From Taklimakanibacter sp050246735 (lineage in GTDB: Bacteria > Pseudomonadota > Alphaproteobacteria > Rhizobiales > Aestuariivirgaceae), in the NCBI GenBank assembly GCA_050246735.1, contig JBFWVM010000018.1, positions 43,384 through 107,383 of the forward strand: DNA of 64,000 bases. Reading direction: 5' to 3'. The notes beneath the pieces were generated by a model. It ran no database searches, was not told where the DNA came from, and saw only the letters and a program-made list of their open reading frames with translations. This document shows, one piece after another, positions 26,130-34,872 of the stretch. Each line of letters opens with the position of its first letter. The stretch's first letter is position 1. Both the position numbers and the translations under genes were made by a program.

Positions 26130-28180
26130 GCATGTTCGTCGCTTGCATCGATATCGGGGGCACCTTCACCGACCTCGTGCTTCATCGCCGGGGCGCCGAT
26201 CTCGAGATCCACAAATCGCCGACGACGCCCGGCATGTTCGAGCGGGGATTCATCGACGTCCTCGCCGTCGCCGCCGACAGCCACGGCATGGCGCTGGCCG
26301 AATTCCTGGCCAAGACCGACATGATCGTGCACGGCACCACGGTGTCGACGAACGCGCTCGTCGAAGGCAAGGTCGCCGCCACCGGCCTCATCTGCAACGC
26401 CGGCCATCCCGATATCCTCACCCTGCGCGAGTCGCCCCGCAAGCGCGCCTTCAACATCAAGGTCGATTTTCCGCCGCCCTACATCCATCGCAGCCGCACC
26501 TGCGAGGTGCGCGGGCGCATCGACGCGATGGGCAACGAGATCGAGAAGCTCGCCGAGGACGACGTCCGCAGCGCGGCGCGCCATCTCAGGAAGTGTGGGG
26601 TCGAGGCGGTCGCCGTCTGCCTGTTGTGGTCGATCGTCAATCCGAGCCACGAGCGGCGGGTGCGCGAGATCGTGGAGGAGGAGCTGCCGGGCATCCCCGT
26701 CACCCTCAGCCACGAGCTCAACCCGATACCGCGGGAATACCGCCGGACCATCTCGACGGCGGTCAACGCATCGCTGTTCCCGATCGTCAGCGACTATGTG
26801 GAGCGGCTCACCGGCGCGCTCAAGCGGGCGGGCTATGGCGGCGAATTGCTGATCGCCAATTGCGTCGGCGGCATGATGCCGCCGGAGGAGATCATCAAGC
26901 GGCCGATCTACAGCGTCATGTCGGGGCCGACGCTCGCCCCCGTCGCGGCGATCAACCTGACGCCCGAGAACAATGTCATCGTGGTCGACATGGGCGGCAC
27001 GACCTTCGACGTTTCGGCGTTGCGCAACCGCCATCTGGTGGTCACGCCGGAAGCCACCTTCGGGCTCGAGATGCTCGGCATTCCCAAGATCGACGTGCGC
27101 TCGGTGGGGGCGGGCGGCGGCTCCATCGCCTGGGTCGACGCCGGAGGCCTGCTCAAGGTCGGCCCGCACAGCGCGAGCGCCGTGCCGGGTCCCGCCTGCT
27201 ACGGCCGCGGCGGCACCGAGCCCACCGTCACCGACGCCAATGTCGTGCTCGGCATCATCGATCCCGACTATTTCCTCGGCGGGCGGATCAGGCTCGACCG
27301 CGGCAAGGCCGAGACGGCGGTCGGCAAGATCGCCAGGCGTCTCGGCATCGATCCGGTGGCGGCGGCCTACGCCATCTACACCACCACCAATCACAACATG
27401 ATCGGCGCTATCGAGGACATAACGGTCAACGAGGGCATCGATCCGCGCGACAGCTACGTCGTGAGCGGCGGCGGCGCCACGGCCTGCCATATCGGCGACA
27501 TGGCGCGCATCCTCGGCATAAAGCGCTTCATGGTGCCGCGCTTCGCGGCGGGCTTGAGCGCCTATGGCGGTCTCATTTCCGACGTCCGCTGGGAGGAGAC
27601 GGGAACGCTCAACACCACCGACCGTCATTTCGACCTGGCCGGGGTGAACCGGCTGCTGGCGTCGCTCAAGCGCAAGGGGGCGGCCTTCCTGAAGCGCTCG
27701 GGACTCGCGGCGAAGTCGCAACGGTTCGAATTCGCCTTCCAGGGCCGCTACCTCTACCAGTCCTGGGATATCGAGGTGCCGTTCGAGATGCCGGGAGGCA
27801 GGCTTTCCAGGAATGCCCTGGCCCGCCTGACCGCGGCCTTTCACGCCCAGCACGAGCGCATCTATACGATCAAGGACGAGGCCGATACGGTCGAGTTCAC
27901 CACCTGGAAGGTGCGCGCGATCGGCGACACCGGCGGACGCCGGCGCCGCGGCGCGGCGGTGCCGAGACAGCGGGGGAGGATCAGGCCCAAGGCGCGCCGC
28001 AAGGTCTATCTCGGCAAGGGCTTCCACGACGTGCCGGTCTATGACGCGGCGGGCTTCGGCGCCGGCGCCAGGCTCAGGGGACCGGCCGTGCTCGAAATGC
28101 CGACGACGACCATCCTGCTGCTCGACCGGCAGGCCGGGCGGGTCGACCGTCACGGCAATCTTCTCGTCGAGCTCGAATAG
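26126..28180 (+). CDS. Hydantoinase A / oxoprolinase-type subunit (HyuA-like)
   Basis: A 684-residue actin-fold ATPase subunit. The first phosphate loop CIDIGGTFTDLVL is at residues 7-19 and the second VDMGGTTFDVS at about 287-297 (D288). An SAPVxxPACYGRGG-like stretch is seen as GPACYGRGGTEPTVTDA. It completes the enzyme begun by HyuB-like 19658-21460, though five transporter genes lie between. ATG overlaps the LivM-like stop. Possible reactions are ATP-dependent hydantoin or oxoproline-type ring opening, or ketone carboxylation as in acetophenone carboxylase; sequence alone does not choose. Confidence 0.92.
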   Translation: MSMFVACIDIGGTFTDLVLHRRGADLEIHKSPTTPGMFERGFIDVLAVAADSHGMALAEFLAKTDMIVHGTTVSTNALVEGKVAATGLICNAGHPDILTLRESPRKRAFNIKVDFPPPYIHRSRTCEVRGRIDAMGNEIEKLAEDDVRSAARHLRKCGVEAVAVCLLWSIVNPSHERRVREIVEEELPGIPVTLSHELNPIPREYRRTISTAVNASLFPIVSDYVERLTGALKRAGYGGELLIANCVGGMMPPEEIIKRPIYSVMSGPTLAPVAAINLTPENNVIVVDMGGTTFDVSALRNRHLVVTPEATFGLEMLGIPKIDVRSVGAGGGSIAWVDAGGLLKVGPHSASAVPGPACYGRGGTEPTVTDANVVLGIIDPDYFLGGRIRLDRGKAETAVGKIARRLGIDPVAAAYAIYTTTNHNMIGAIEDITVNEGIDPRDSYVVSGGGATACHIGDMARILGIKRFMVPRFAAGLSAYGGLISDVRWEETGTLNTTDRHFDLAGVNRLLASLKRKGAAFLKRSGLAAKSQRFEFAFQGRYLYQSWDIEVPFEMPGGRLSRNALARLTAAFHAQHERIYTIKDEADTVEFTTWKVRAIGDTGGRRRRGAAVPRQRGRIRPKARRKVYLGKGFHDVPVYDAAGFGAGARLRGPAVLEMPTTTILLLDRQAGRVDRHGNLLVELE

Positions 28181-28189
28181 TGCCCGGCC

Positions 28190-29086
28190 TCACCCGCGCC
28201 TGAGCGGGACCTCGCGCGTCCTGAGCGCATCGGCGAGCCGCGCCCTGGCGCTGCCGGGACGCAAGGGCTGCTGCTGCGATGGATGCGGCGCCCAGCCGAT
28301 GAGCCAGGCGGTCTCGACGGTCGCCCGCACCCGGCCGTCGGCATCGCCATGGCGGCGGTCGTAGTGAGCGGCGGCGCAAGCGAGGAGCGAGGCCGTCACC
28401 GGGCGGCGCGAGCGCTCGGCGAGCGCATGCTGGAAGCCGAGCGCCTTGATCTCGCGCATCAGCGCCAGCGCGTCGCGGTAGCGCACCGTCGTCACGTCGA
28501 CGTCGACGGCGGGCAGGGCGAAGCCGGCGCGCTGCAGGAGCGCGCCCAGGTCGCGCATGTCGGCGAAGGGCGCCACGCGCAGGCTGGCGCCGCCGGTGAG
28601 CTCGGCCTCGGCGGCGAGCCACGCCTCGCGCAGCTCGACGAGCGTGCGCCCGGCGAACAGCGCGGCGAGGAACAGCCCGTCCGGCTTCAGCGCCATGCGG
28701 AACTGGGCGAGGCTGCCCGGCAGGTCGTTGACGCCGTCGAGGCTGAACAGGCTCAGGATGCAGTCGAGGCGCGCTTCGGCGAGCGGTACGGCCTCGTCGT
28801 CGAAGACGAGATCGATGCCGGGTCCGGCGGCCGGCGCGGCGGTGATGATGCGGCCGAGACGGCTCGTTCCGGCAAGGTCAGCCCTGATCTCGCCCGCGGC
28901 CGGGCCGAACAGGAGCGTCGTCTCGAAGTCGCGCAGGATCAGAGCGAGGCGGCTTTCGATCTCCGCCGCCAGGGTGCGGGCATAGAAGGGCGGCCGCGTG
29001 TCCCGGGCGCGTCCGGCGTAGCGGCGCCGCAGGGCCCGGTCGAAGATCCGGGGAACGTCCGGCGGGCGGTCGCGCCGGCCGGTCAG
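28190..29086 (-). CDS. SAM-dependent methyltransferase (NDUFAF5/BioC-like) with apparent CTG start
   Basis: About 298 residues. The N-terminal part reads PRIFDRALRRRYAGRARD, normal for this rhizobial family, then LLFGPAAGE, SLFSLDGVNDLPGSLAQFR and MALKPDGLFLAALFAGRTL. No ATG, GTG or TTG occurs in frame between an in-frame stop inside ilvD (near 29166) and codon 131 (ATG at 28696). The only near-cognate start is CTG at 29086, which overlaps the ilvD stop as CTGA. Relatives methylate or hydroxylate-assist respiratory or biotin-pathway substrates; the target here is unknown. It ends 10 bases from the convergent HyuA-like stop. Confidence 0.8.
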   Translation of the reverse strand: MTGRRDRPPDVPRIFDRALRRRYAGRARDTRPPFYARTLAAEIESRLALILRDFETTLLFGPAAGEIRADLAGTSRLGRIITAAPAAGPGIDLVFDDEAVPLAEARLDCILSLFSLDGVNDLPGSLAQFRMALKPDGLFLAALFAGRTLVELREAWLAAEAELTGGASLRVAPFADMRDLGALLQRAGFALPAVDVDVTTVRYRDALALMREIKALGFQHALAERSRRPVTASLLACAAAHYDRRHGDADGRVRATVETAWLIGWAPHPSQQQPLRPGSARARLADALRTREVPLRRG

Positions 29087-30927
29087 CGAGGCACCTCGCG
29101 CACCGCTCCCCTGGCGGCGCTCGTCGCCATCGCCGCATAGGCGCGCAGGGCGGTCGAGACCTTGCGGCTGCGCTTCTCAACGGGCTTCCAGGCGTCGCCC
29201 TGGCGCGCCTCCATCGCCCGGCGGCGGCGGGCGATCTCGGCCTCGTCCACGGCCAGGTGAAGCCTGCGGCCCGGAATGTCGATCTCGATGCGGTCGCCCG
29301 TCTCGACGAGGCCGATGAGCCCGCCCTCCGCCGCCTCCGGCGAGGCATGGCCGATGGAGAGGCCGGACGTGCCGCCCGAGAAGCGTCCGTCGGTGACGAG
29401 CGCGCAGGCCTTGCCGAGGCCCTTGGACTTGAGATAGCTCGTCGGATAGAGCATCTCCTGCATGCCGGGGCCGCCGCGCGGCCCCTCATAGCGGATGACC
29501 ACGACGTCGCCCGCCTTGACCTTGCCGGTGAGGATGCCGCTTACCGCCGAATCCTGGCTCTCGAACACCACCGCGGGCCCCGAGAAGACCAGGATCGACT
29601 GATCGACGCCCGCCGTCTTCACGATGGCGCCCGCCTCGGCCAGATTGCCGTGGAGCACGGCGAGGCCGCCGTCCGTGGAGAAGGCGTGCGGGGCCGCGCG
29701 GATCACGCCCGCCTTGCGGTCGGTGTCGAGCGTCCCGTAGCGGCGCTCCTGGCTGAAGGCCACCTGCGTCGGCACGCCGCCGGGTGCGGCGCGGTAGAAG
29801 TCGCGCACCCGCGCGCTGTCGGTGCGCATCACGTCCCATTGTTCGAGCGCGTCCGCCAGCGTTTCGGCATGCACCGTGCCGACCGATGTGTCGATCAGGC
29901 CGGCGCGGTCGAGCTCGCCCAGTATCGCCATGATGCCGCCGGCGCGATGCACGTCCTCCATATGCACGTCCGACTTGGAGGGCGCCACCTTGCACAGGAC
30001 CGGCACCCGCCTGGACAGGCGGTCGATGTCGGCCATGGTGAAATCGAGCCCGGCCTCGTGCGCCGCGGCGAGGAGATGCAGCACCGTGTTGGTCGAGCCG
30101 CCCATGGCGATGTCGAGGGTCATGGCGTTCTCGAAGGCGGCGAAGCTCGCGATGCGGCGCGGCAGGACACTCTCGTCGTCCTGCTCGTAATGGCGGCGCG
30201 CCAGGTCGACGACGAGATGCCCGGCCTCGACGAACAGGCGGCGCCTGTCGGCATGGGTGGCCAGCGTCGAGCCGTTGCCGGGGAGCGAGAGGCCGAGCGC
30301 CTCGGTGAGGCAGTTCATCGAATTGGCGGTGAACATGCCGGAGCACGAGCCGCAGGTCGGACAGGCCGAGCGCTCGATGACCTTGATCTCCTGCTCGGAG
30401 ACCTTCTCGTCGGCCGCCGCCACCATGGCGTCGACGAGGTCGAGCGCCACTTCCTTGCCCCCGAGCACGGCCTTGCCCGCTTCCATGGGGCCGCCCGAGA
30501 CGAAGACGACCGGGATGTCGAGGCGCAGGGCCGCCATCAGCATTCCGGGGGTGATCTTGTCGCAATTGGAGATGCACACCATGGCGTCGGCGCAATGCGC
30601 GTTCACCATGTACTCGACCGAATCCGCGATGAGCTCGCGCGAGGGCAGCGAATAGAGCATGCCGTCATGGCCCATGGCGATGCCGTCATCGACGGCGATG
30701 GTGTTGAACTCCTTGGCGACGCCGCCCGCCGCCGCGATCTCGCGCGCCACCAGCTGGCCCAGGTCCTTCAGATGCACATGGCCCGGCACGAACTGGGTGA
30801 AGGAGTTCACCACCGCGATGATCGGCTTGCCGAAGTCCTCGTCCTTCATGCCGGTGGCGCGCCAGAGGCCCCGGGCGCCGGCCATGTTGCGGCCATGGGT
30901 GGTGGTGCGGGAACGATAGCTCGGCAT
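29083..30927 (-). CDS. ilvD: Dihydroxy-acid dehydratase IlvD
   Basis: A 614-residue Fe-S dehydratase making 2-oxo acids in valine, leucine and isoleucine synthesis. Cluster ligands are visible in CISNCDKITPGM and CPTCGSCSGMFTANSMN, with GGSTNTVLH and the late TDGRFSGGTSGLSIGHASPE. The start ATG at 30927 (MPSYRSRTTTHGRNMAGARG) gives the normal length; an upstream in-frame extension to 31161 would run through comF and is rejected. It is divergent from comF and appears to be translationally coupled to the methyltransferase downstream. Confidence 0.97.
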   Translation of the reverse strand: MPSYRSRTTTHGRNMAGARGLWRATGMKDEDFGKPIIAVVNSFTQFVPGHVHLKDLGQLVAREIAAAGGVAKEFNTIAVDDGIAMGHDGMLYSLPSRELIADSVEYMVNAHCADAMVCISNCDKITPGMLMAALRLDIPVVFVSGGPMEAGKAVLGGKEVALDLVDAMVAAADEKVSEQEIKVIERSACPTCGSCSGMFTANSMNCLTEALGLSLPGNGSTLATHADRRRLFVEAGHLVVDLARRHYEQDDESVLPRRIASFAAFENAMTLDIAMGGSTNTVLHLLAAAHEAGLDFTMADIDRLSRRVPVLCKVAPSKSDVHMEDVHRAGGIMAILGELDRAGLIDTSVGTVHAETLADALEQWDVMRTDSARVRDFYRAAPGGVPTQVAFSQERRYGTLDTDRKAGVIRAAPHAFSTDGGLAVLHGNLAEAGAIVKTAGVDQSILVFSGPAVVFESQDSAVSGILTGKVKAGDVVVIRYEGPRGGPGMQEMLYPTSYLKSKGLGKACALVTDGRFSGGTSGLSIGHASPEAAEGGLIGLVETGDRIEIDIPGRRLHLAVDEAEIARRRRAMEARQGDAWKPVEKRSRKVSTALRAYAAMATSAARGAVREVPR

Positions 30928-31003
30928 CGGATGTCCTGTCCTTGGCTTTTCGGGTGTGGACCTATAGTCCAGCCGGAGGCCCAGTTCCATGCTAGAATAG
31001 GGC

Positions 31004-31777
31004 ATGGCGGCCTTGACCTTCGCGCAGATTTCCAGGGGTCTCACGCTCGTCGGCCGATGGGGGCTCGACTGGCTCATCCCGCCGCAATGCCTCGCCTGCC
31101 GCGGCGAGGTGGCCGAGGCCTCTGGGCTCTGCGTGCGCTGCTGGTCGAAGCTCTCCTTCATCGAGCCGCCCTTCTGCGACCGGCTGGCGATCCCCTTTCC
31201 CTATGACCAGGGCCAGGGGGCGCTGAGCGCCGCCGCCCTCGCCGATCCGCCGCCCTGGGAGCAGGCCCGCGCCGCCGTGCTCTTCGACGACGCGGCGCAG
31301 GGCCTGGTCCACGCTCTCAAATACCGCGACCGCCACGAGGCGGGCATCCTCATGGCGAGGCTCATGCGGCGCGCCGGCGCCGACCTGCTGGCCGGCGCCG
31401 ACGGCGTCGTTCCGGTGCCGCTGCATCGCTTCAGGCTCTGGCGGCGGCGCTACAACCAGTCGGCCATCCTCGCCCGCCATGTCGCCAAGGCGAGCGGCAC
31501 GCCGTTCCGTCCGCGGCTGCTGCGCCGGCTCAGGGCCACCCGTTCGCAGACCGGCCTCGACCGGGAGGAACGGCGGCGCAATGTGCGCGACGCCTTCATC
31601 GTGCCGGAGGAGGCAGGACCCCTGGTCGCGGGGAAGAGCTTCGTCCTCATCGACGACGTGCGCACGACGGGAGCGACGCTCGAGGCCTGCACGAAGGCGC
31701 TCAGGAAGGCAGGGGCGGCGCGCATCGGCGTCCTGACCTTCGCGCTTGTCGACAAGCCCCGGCAACTCCATATTTGA
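31004..31777 (+). CDS. ComF-family phosphoribosyltransferase-like protein
   Basis: A 257-residue ComF/GntX-type protein. Zinc-binding pairs C29-x2-C32 and C43-x2-C46 are followed by ALKYRDRHE, PVPLHRFRLWRRRYNQ and the PRPP loop VLIDDVRTTGAT (214-225). In competent bacteria ComF takes part in DNA uptake; in this group its role is unknown. A TAGAAT box at 30993-30998 lies so close to the ATG that the message could be nearly leaderless. Confidence 0.93.
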   Translation: MAALTFAQISRGLTLVGRWGLDWLIPPQCLACRGEVAEASGLCVRCWSKLSFIEPPFCDRLAIPFPYDQGQGALSAAALADPPPWEQARAAVLFDDAAQGLVHALKYRDRHEAGILMARLMRRAGADLLAGADGVVPVPLHRFRLWRRRYNQSAILARHVAKASGTPFRPRLLRRLRATRSQTGLDREERRRNVRDAFIVPEEAGPLVAGKSFVLIDDVRTTGATLEACTKALRKAGAARIGVLTFALVDKPRQLHI

Positions 31778-31801
31778 GCCGGATTCGAAAGCCCGCCGGC
31801 C

Positions 31802-32059
31802 ATGCCGAAAGTCACCATCTACACGACGCCCTTCTGCCCCTATTGCCATTCGGCCAAGGCTCTCCTGCGCCGCAAGAACGTGGCGTTCTCCGAAATCGAC
31901 GTGAGCTTCGATCCCGAGGAGCGCCGGCGCATGATCGCCAAGGCGCAAGGGAGGCGCACGGTGCCGCAGATCTTCATCGGCGAGACGCATGTCGGCGGCA
32001 GCGACGAGCTGCACGCGCTCGAGCGCCAGGGCCGGCTCGATCCGTTGCTCGCCGGCTGA
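31802..32059 (+). CDS. grxC: Glutaredoxin 3
   Basis: An 85-residue dithiol glutaredoxin with the active site C12-P-Y-C15 (TTPFCPYCHSAKALL), the cis-Pro region RRTVPQIFIGE and the glutathione-binding HVGGSDEL. It reduces protein disulfides and ribonucleotide reductase with glutathione. Lies 24 bases after comF and 12 before the nitrilase gene, the usual rhizobial order. Confidence 0.97.
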   Translation: MPKVTIYTTPFCPYCHSAKALLRRKNVAFSEIDVSFDPEERRRMIAKAQGRRTVPQIFIGETHVGGSDELHALERQGRLDPLLAG

Positions 32060-32071
32060 GCGCGCGCCGAC

Positions 32072-32911
32072 GTGACCACCAGGACGGCTCTCATCCAACT
32101 GCGCTCCGGCCGCGACATGGCGCGCAACATCGCCGAGGCCTCGGCCCTGATCAGGGACGCGGCGCGGCAAGGCGCTGAATTCGTGCTCACGCCGGAGATG
32201 ACCAACATCCTGGAGACGGACCGCGACCGGCTGAGAGGCCTGGCGCGGCGCGAGGCGGAGGACGCCTCGGTCCGGGCCTTCGCCGGCCTTGCCGGCGAGC
32301 TTCGCCTCTGGCTCCTGGCCGGCTCCTTCGCCCTTAAGGGCCGGGGCGGCAAGCTCCTCAACCGCTCGCTGCTGTTCTCGCCCGAGGGCGCCGTCGCCGC
32401 CCGCTACGACAAGGTGCATCTGTTCGACGTCGACCTGCCGAACGGCCAGACTTTAAGGGAATCGGCCGCCTATGAGGCGGGGGGGCCGGTGCCGCTGGTG
32501 CCGCTGCCTTTCGCCACGCTCGGCCTCACCATCTGCTACGATGTAAGATTTCCACATCTTTACAGGGATTTGGCGCAGGCCGGCGGCGAGGTGCTGACGG
32601 TGCCGTCGGCCTTCACGAAGGTGACGGGCGAGGCCCACTGGCATGTGCTGCTGCGCGCCCGCGCCATCGAGACCGGCAGCTTCGTCCTGGCGCCGGCGCA
32701 AGGCGGCATTCACGAATGCGGCCGCGAGACCTTTGGCATGAGTCTTGCTGTCTCTCCGGCAGGCGAGATAACGGCGGAAGGCGGACAGGAGCCCCAGATC
32801 GTCATGACGGCGATCGACCGCGCCCAGGTGCTGGAGGCACGGCGGCGAATCCCGGTCCTGCGGCATGAGAGGCGGGCCGTCTTGAACGCCCAGGGAGAGG
32901 TTGCTACCTAA
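32072..32911 (+). CDS. Nitrilase-superfamily amidase (Nit1/Nit2-like carbon-nitrogen hydrolase)
   Basis: A 279-residue hydrolase with the Glu-Lys-Cys triad: E42 in LTPEMTN, K114 in RYDKVHLFDVDLPNG, C155 in TICYDVRFPHLYR. It resembles deaminated-glutathione amidase and omega-amidase, which suits its place beside grxC. Start is GTG at 32072. The run of A/T-rich codons at 32540-32570 (KTA-type GATGTAAGATTTCCACATC) is unlike its GC-rich surroundings but does not break the frame. Confidence 0.94.
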   Translation: MTTRTALIQLRSGRDMARNIAEASALIRDAARQGAEFVLTPEMTNILETDRDRLRGLARREAEDASVRAFAGLAGELRLWLLAGSFALKGRGGKLLNRSLLFSPEGAVAARYDKVHLFDVDLPNGQTLRESAAYEAGGPVPLVPLPFATLGLTICYDVRFPHLYRDLAQAGGEVLTVPSAFTKVTGEAHWHVLLRARAIETGSFVLAPAQGGIHECGRETFGMSLAVSPAGEITAEGGQEPQIVMTAIDRAQVLEARRRIPVLRHERRAVLNAQGEVAT

Positions 32912-32916
32912 CGGCC

Positions 32917-33363
32917 ATGATCCATTACGATCTCATCTGCGACGGCGGCCATGAATTCGACGGCTGGTTCTCCAACAGCGCCGCTTTCGACGAGCAGTCC
33001 CGCAAGGGGCTCGTCACCTGCATCCGGTGCGGGTCGGCCAAGGTCGAAAAGCGGCTGATGGCGCCGGGCATCGCCGTCAAGGCGAACCGCAAGAGCGAGA
33101 CCGCGGCCCGTCCCGTCCTCGCCTCGGCTCACGATCCGCGCCAGCAGAAGATCGTCCAGGCGATGCGCGAACTGCGCAAGGCGGTCGAGGAGAACTCCGA
33201 ATATGTCGGCAACAGGTTCGCCGAGGAGGCGCGCAAGATCCATTACGAGGAGACCGAGAAGCGCGGCATCTATGGCGAGACCACGGCCCAGGACGCCAAG
33301 GCGCTGATCGAGGAAGGGATCGAGGTCCACCCGCTTCCCATCCTGCCCGAAGACGGGAATTGA
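32917..33363 (+). CDS. DUF1178 family protein
   Basis: A 148-residue protein of unknown function, conserved in alphaproteobacteria. It begins MIHYDLICDGGHEFDGWF, has a CIRCGS pair that with the first Cys could hold a metal, and ends in a charged helical part. It follows the nitrilase gene by 5 bases, so it is probably in the comF-grxC-nitrilase operon. Confidence 0.95.
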   Translation: MIHYDLICDGGHEFDGWFSNSAAFDEQSRKGLVTCIRCGSAKVEKRLMAPGIAVKANRKSETAARPVLASAHDPRQQKIVQAMRELRKAVEENSEYVGNRFAEEARKIHYEETEKRGIYGETTAQDAKALIEEGIEVHPLPILPEDGN

Positions 33364-33458
33364 TCGCGCCGAGCGAAGACCTGCACATGCAGCAATAGTC
33401 ATCACGCCGGTCATCCGCACAGCGAAACGCGTAACCTCGGGTATTTTCGGAGGCCGGA

Positions 33459-33746
33459 ATGAGCAAGCCTTCCCAGCAGCGTGCAAACGCCAGTTTCCGG
33501 AAGCGGCTGGCCGGGAAAGGGCTCGTCCGGTTCGAGGTAACCGGTCGCGCTTCAGACCGTGAGCTGGTGCAGACGGTCGCCCGCCAGCTTGCCCAGGGCG
33601 GTCCCGAATCCGAACGGCTTCGCGCCGCCGTCAAGCAGAGTATCGGCGGCGAGCCGCCCAGGAAAGGCGGGATCCTCGATGCGCTCCTCGCTTCGCCCCT
33701 TGCAGGCTCCGAACTCGACCTGACCCGTCCGCGCGAGGAAGGATGA
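33459..33746 (+). CDS. Small hypothetical protein (95 aa), antitoxin-like composition
   Basis: Begins MSKPSQQRANASFRKRLAGK and continues GLVRFEVTGRASDRELVQTV, then ARQLA. This pattern, a basic start then a strand and a helix with RELxxxVARxLA, occurs in small rhizobial proteins of unknown role often seen near toxin-like genes. ATG at 33459 follows GGAGG. The 220 bases after it, up to ubiG, hold only short broken frames; a lost partner gene is possible but I could not identify one. Confidence 0.75.
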   Translation: MSKPSQQRANASFRKRLAGKGLVRFEVTGRASDRELVQTVARQLAQGGPESERLRAAVKQSIGGEPPRKGGILDALLASPLAGSELDLTRPREEG

Positions 33747-33966
33747 AGGATCGACTTTGATGCGATGAACGTCAAAGCATGCCCTCGACGTCGGTCTTTC
33801 GATCTCGAGGCCTAATCCATCGATCGGCCGAGCCATCGCCTCGCCGACGTATCGACCGCGATCATCCGGGCAGGCCGCCATCGCCATAGAAATCCTGGCT
33901 GCGCGCGGCGCCCGGGCCGGCCGTCGCCTTTGCGGCGGCAGAGTCCCGTACAGTTGACAACAATGC

Positions 33967-34716
33967 CTACTTGTTCTTCTGCGCCACCAGCATGTAGTTG
34001 ACATCCATATCGCGGGCGCGGCGCCACTCGCGGGTGAAGGGGTTGTAGGTGACGCCGGTGCGGTCGAGCCGGTCGAGGCCGCTCGCCGCGAGCCAGTCCT
34101 CGAGCTCCCCGGGCGTGATGAACTTCTCCCATTGATGGGTGCCCTTGGGCAGCCAGCCCAGGATGTATTCGGCGCCCAGGATGGCGAGGCCGAAGGATTT
34201 GAGAGTCCGGTTGATGGTGGCGACGAAGATCAGCCCGCCGGGCGCGAGGAGGGCGGAACAGGTGCGCACGAAGGCCTCGGGCGCGGCCACGTGCTCGATG
34301 ACCTCCATGTTGAGGATGACGTCGAAGGTCTCGCCCCCGGTGGCCAGCTCTTCCGCCGTCGCGGCGCGGTAGTCGATGGCGAGATCCTGCTCGCCGGCAT
34401 GGACGCGGGCGGTCGCGATGTTCCTCTCCGAGGGGTCGATCCCGGTGACCGCGGCGCCGAGCCTCGCCATGGGCTCGCTCAGGAGGCCGCCGCCGCAGCC
34501 GATATCCAGGACCCGGAGACCCTCGAAGGGACGCCGACGGTAGGGATCGCGGGCGAAGCGGGCCGCCACCTGCTCCTTGATGTAGGCGAGCCGCACCGGG
34601 TTGAAGACGTGCAGGACGGCGAACTTGCCCTTCGGATTCCACCATTCGGCGGCGATCTTCGAGAATTTCTCGACCTCGGCGGAATCGAGGCTTTGGGCGT
34701 CAAGAACGGGCGTCAT
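33967..34716 (-). CDS. ubiG: Bifunctional 2-polyprenyl-6-hydroxyphenol methylase / 3-demethylubiquinol 3-O-methyltransferase UbiG
   Basis: A 249-residue class I methyltransferase of ubiquinone synthesis. The opening KFSKIAAEWWNPKGKFAVLH is diagnostic, followed by the SAM loop VLDIGCGGGLLSEPMARLG, MEVIEHV and INRTLKSFGLAILGAEYIL. ATG at 34716 (MTPVLDAQS) follows GGAG; an in-frame ATG at 34788 would overlap the lysC promoter region. Divergent from lysC. Confidence 0.97.
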   Translation of the reverse strand: MTPVLDAQSLDSAEVEKFSKIAAEWWNPKGKFAVLHVFNPVRLAYIKEQVAARFARDPYRRRPFEGLRVLDIGCGGGLLSEPMARLGAAVTGIDPSERNIATARVHAGEQDLAIDYRAATAEELATGGETFDVILNMEVIEHVAAPEAFVRTCSALLAPGGLIFVATINRTLKSFGLAILGAEYILGWLPKGTHQWEKFITPGELEDWLAASGLDRLDRTGVTYNPFTREWRRARDMDVNYMLVAQKNK

Positions 34717-34872
34717 CCGGGCTCCAGAATCTCCTTTCCCATTATTGCATAGAGAGGGGGCGTCATCTATGACTACGCCGCGCCGCATCCCATCCTAAAG
34801 TTCGAGGTCGAGGACAAGGCGTGCCAAGGCGCCTTTCTGAGGCCCGGCGCGTGAGGAAAGAGGTTTTGGGCC

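Noticed and set aside
28190..28696. Methyltransferase starting at the ATG at 28696
   Set aside because: This would remove the N-terminal half, including conserved family sequence that is open and intact upstream.
30928..31161. A 78-residue N-terminal extension of IlvD
   Set aside because: It runs antisense into comF, and the ATG at 30927 gives the normal family start and length.
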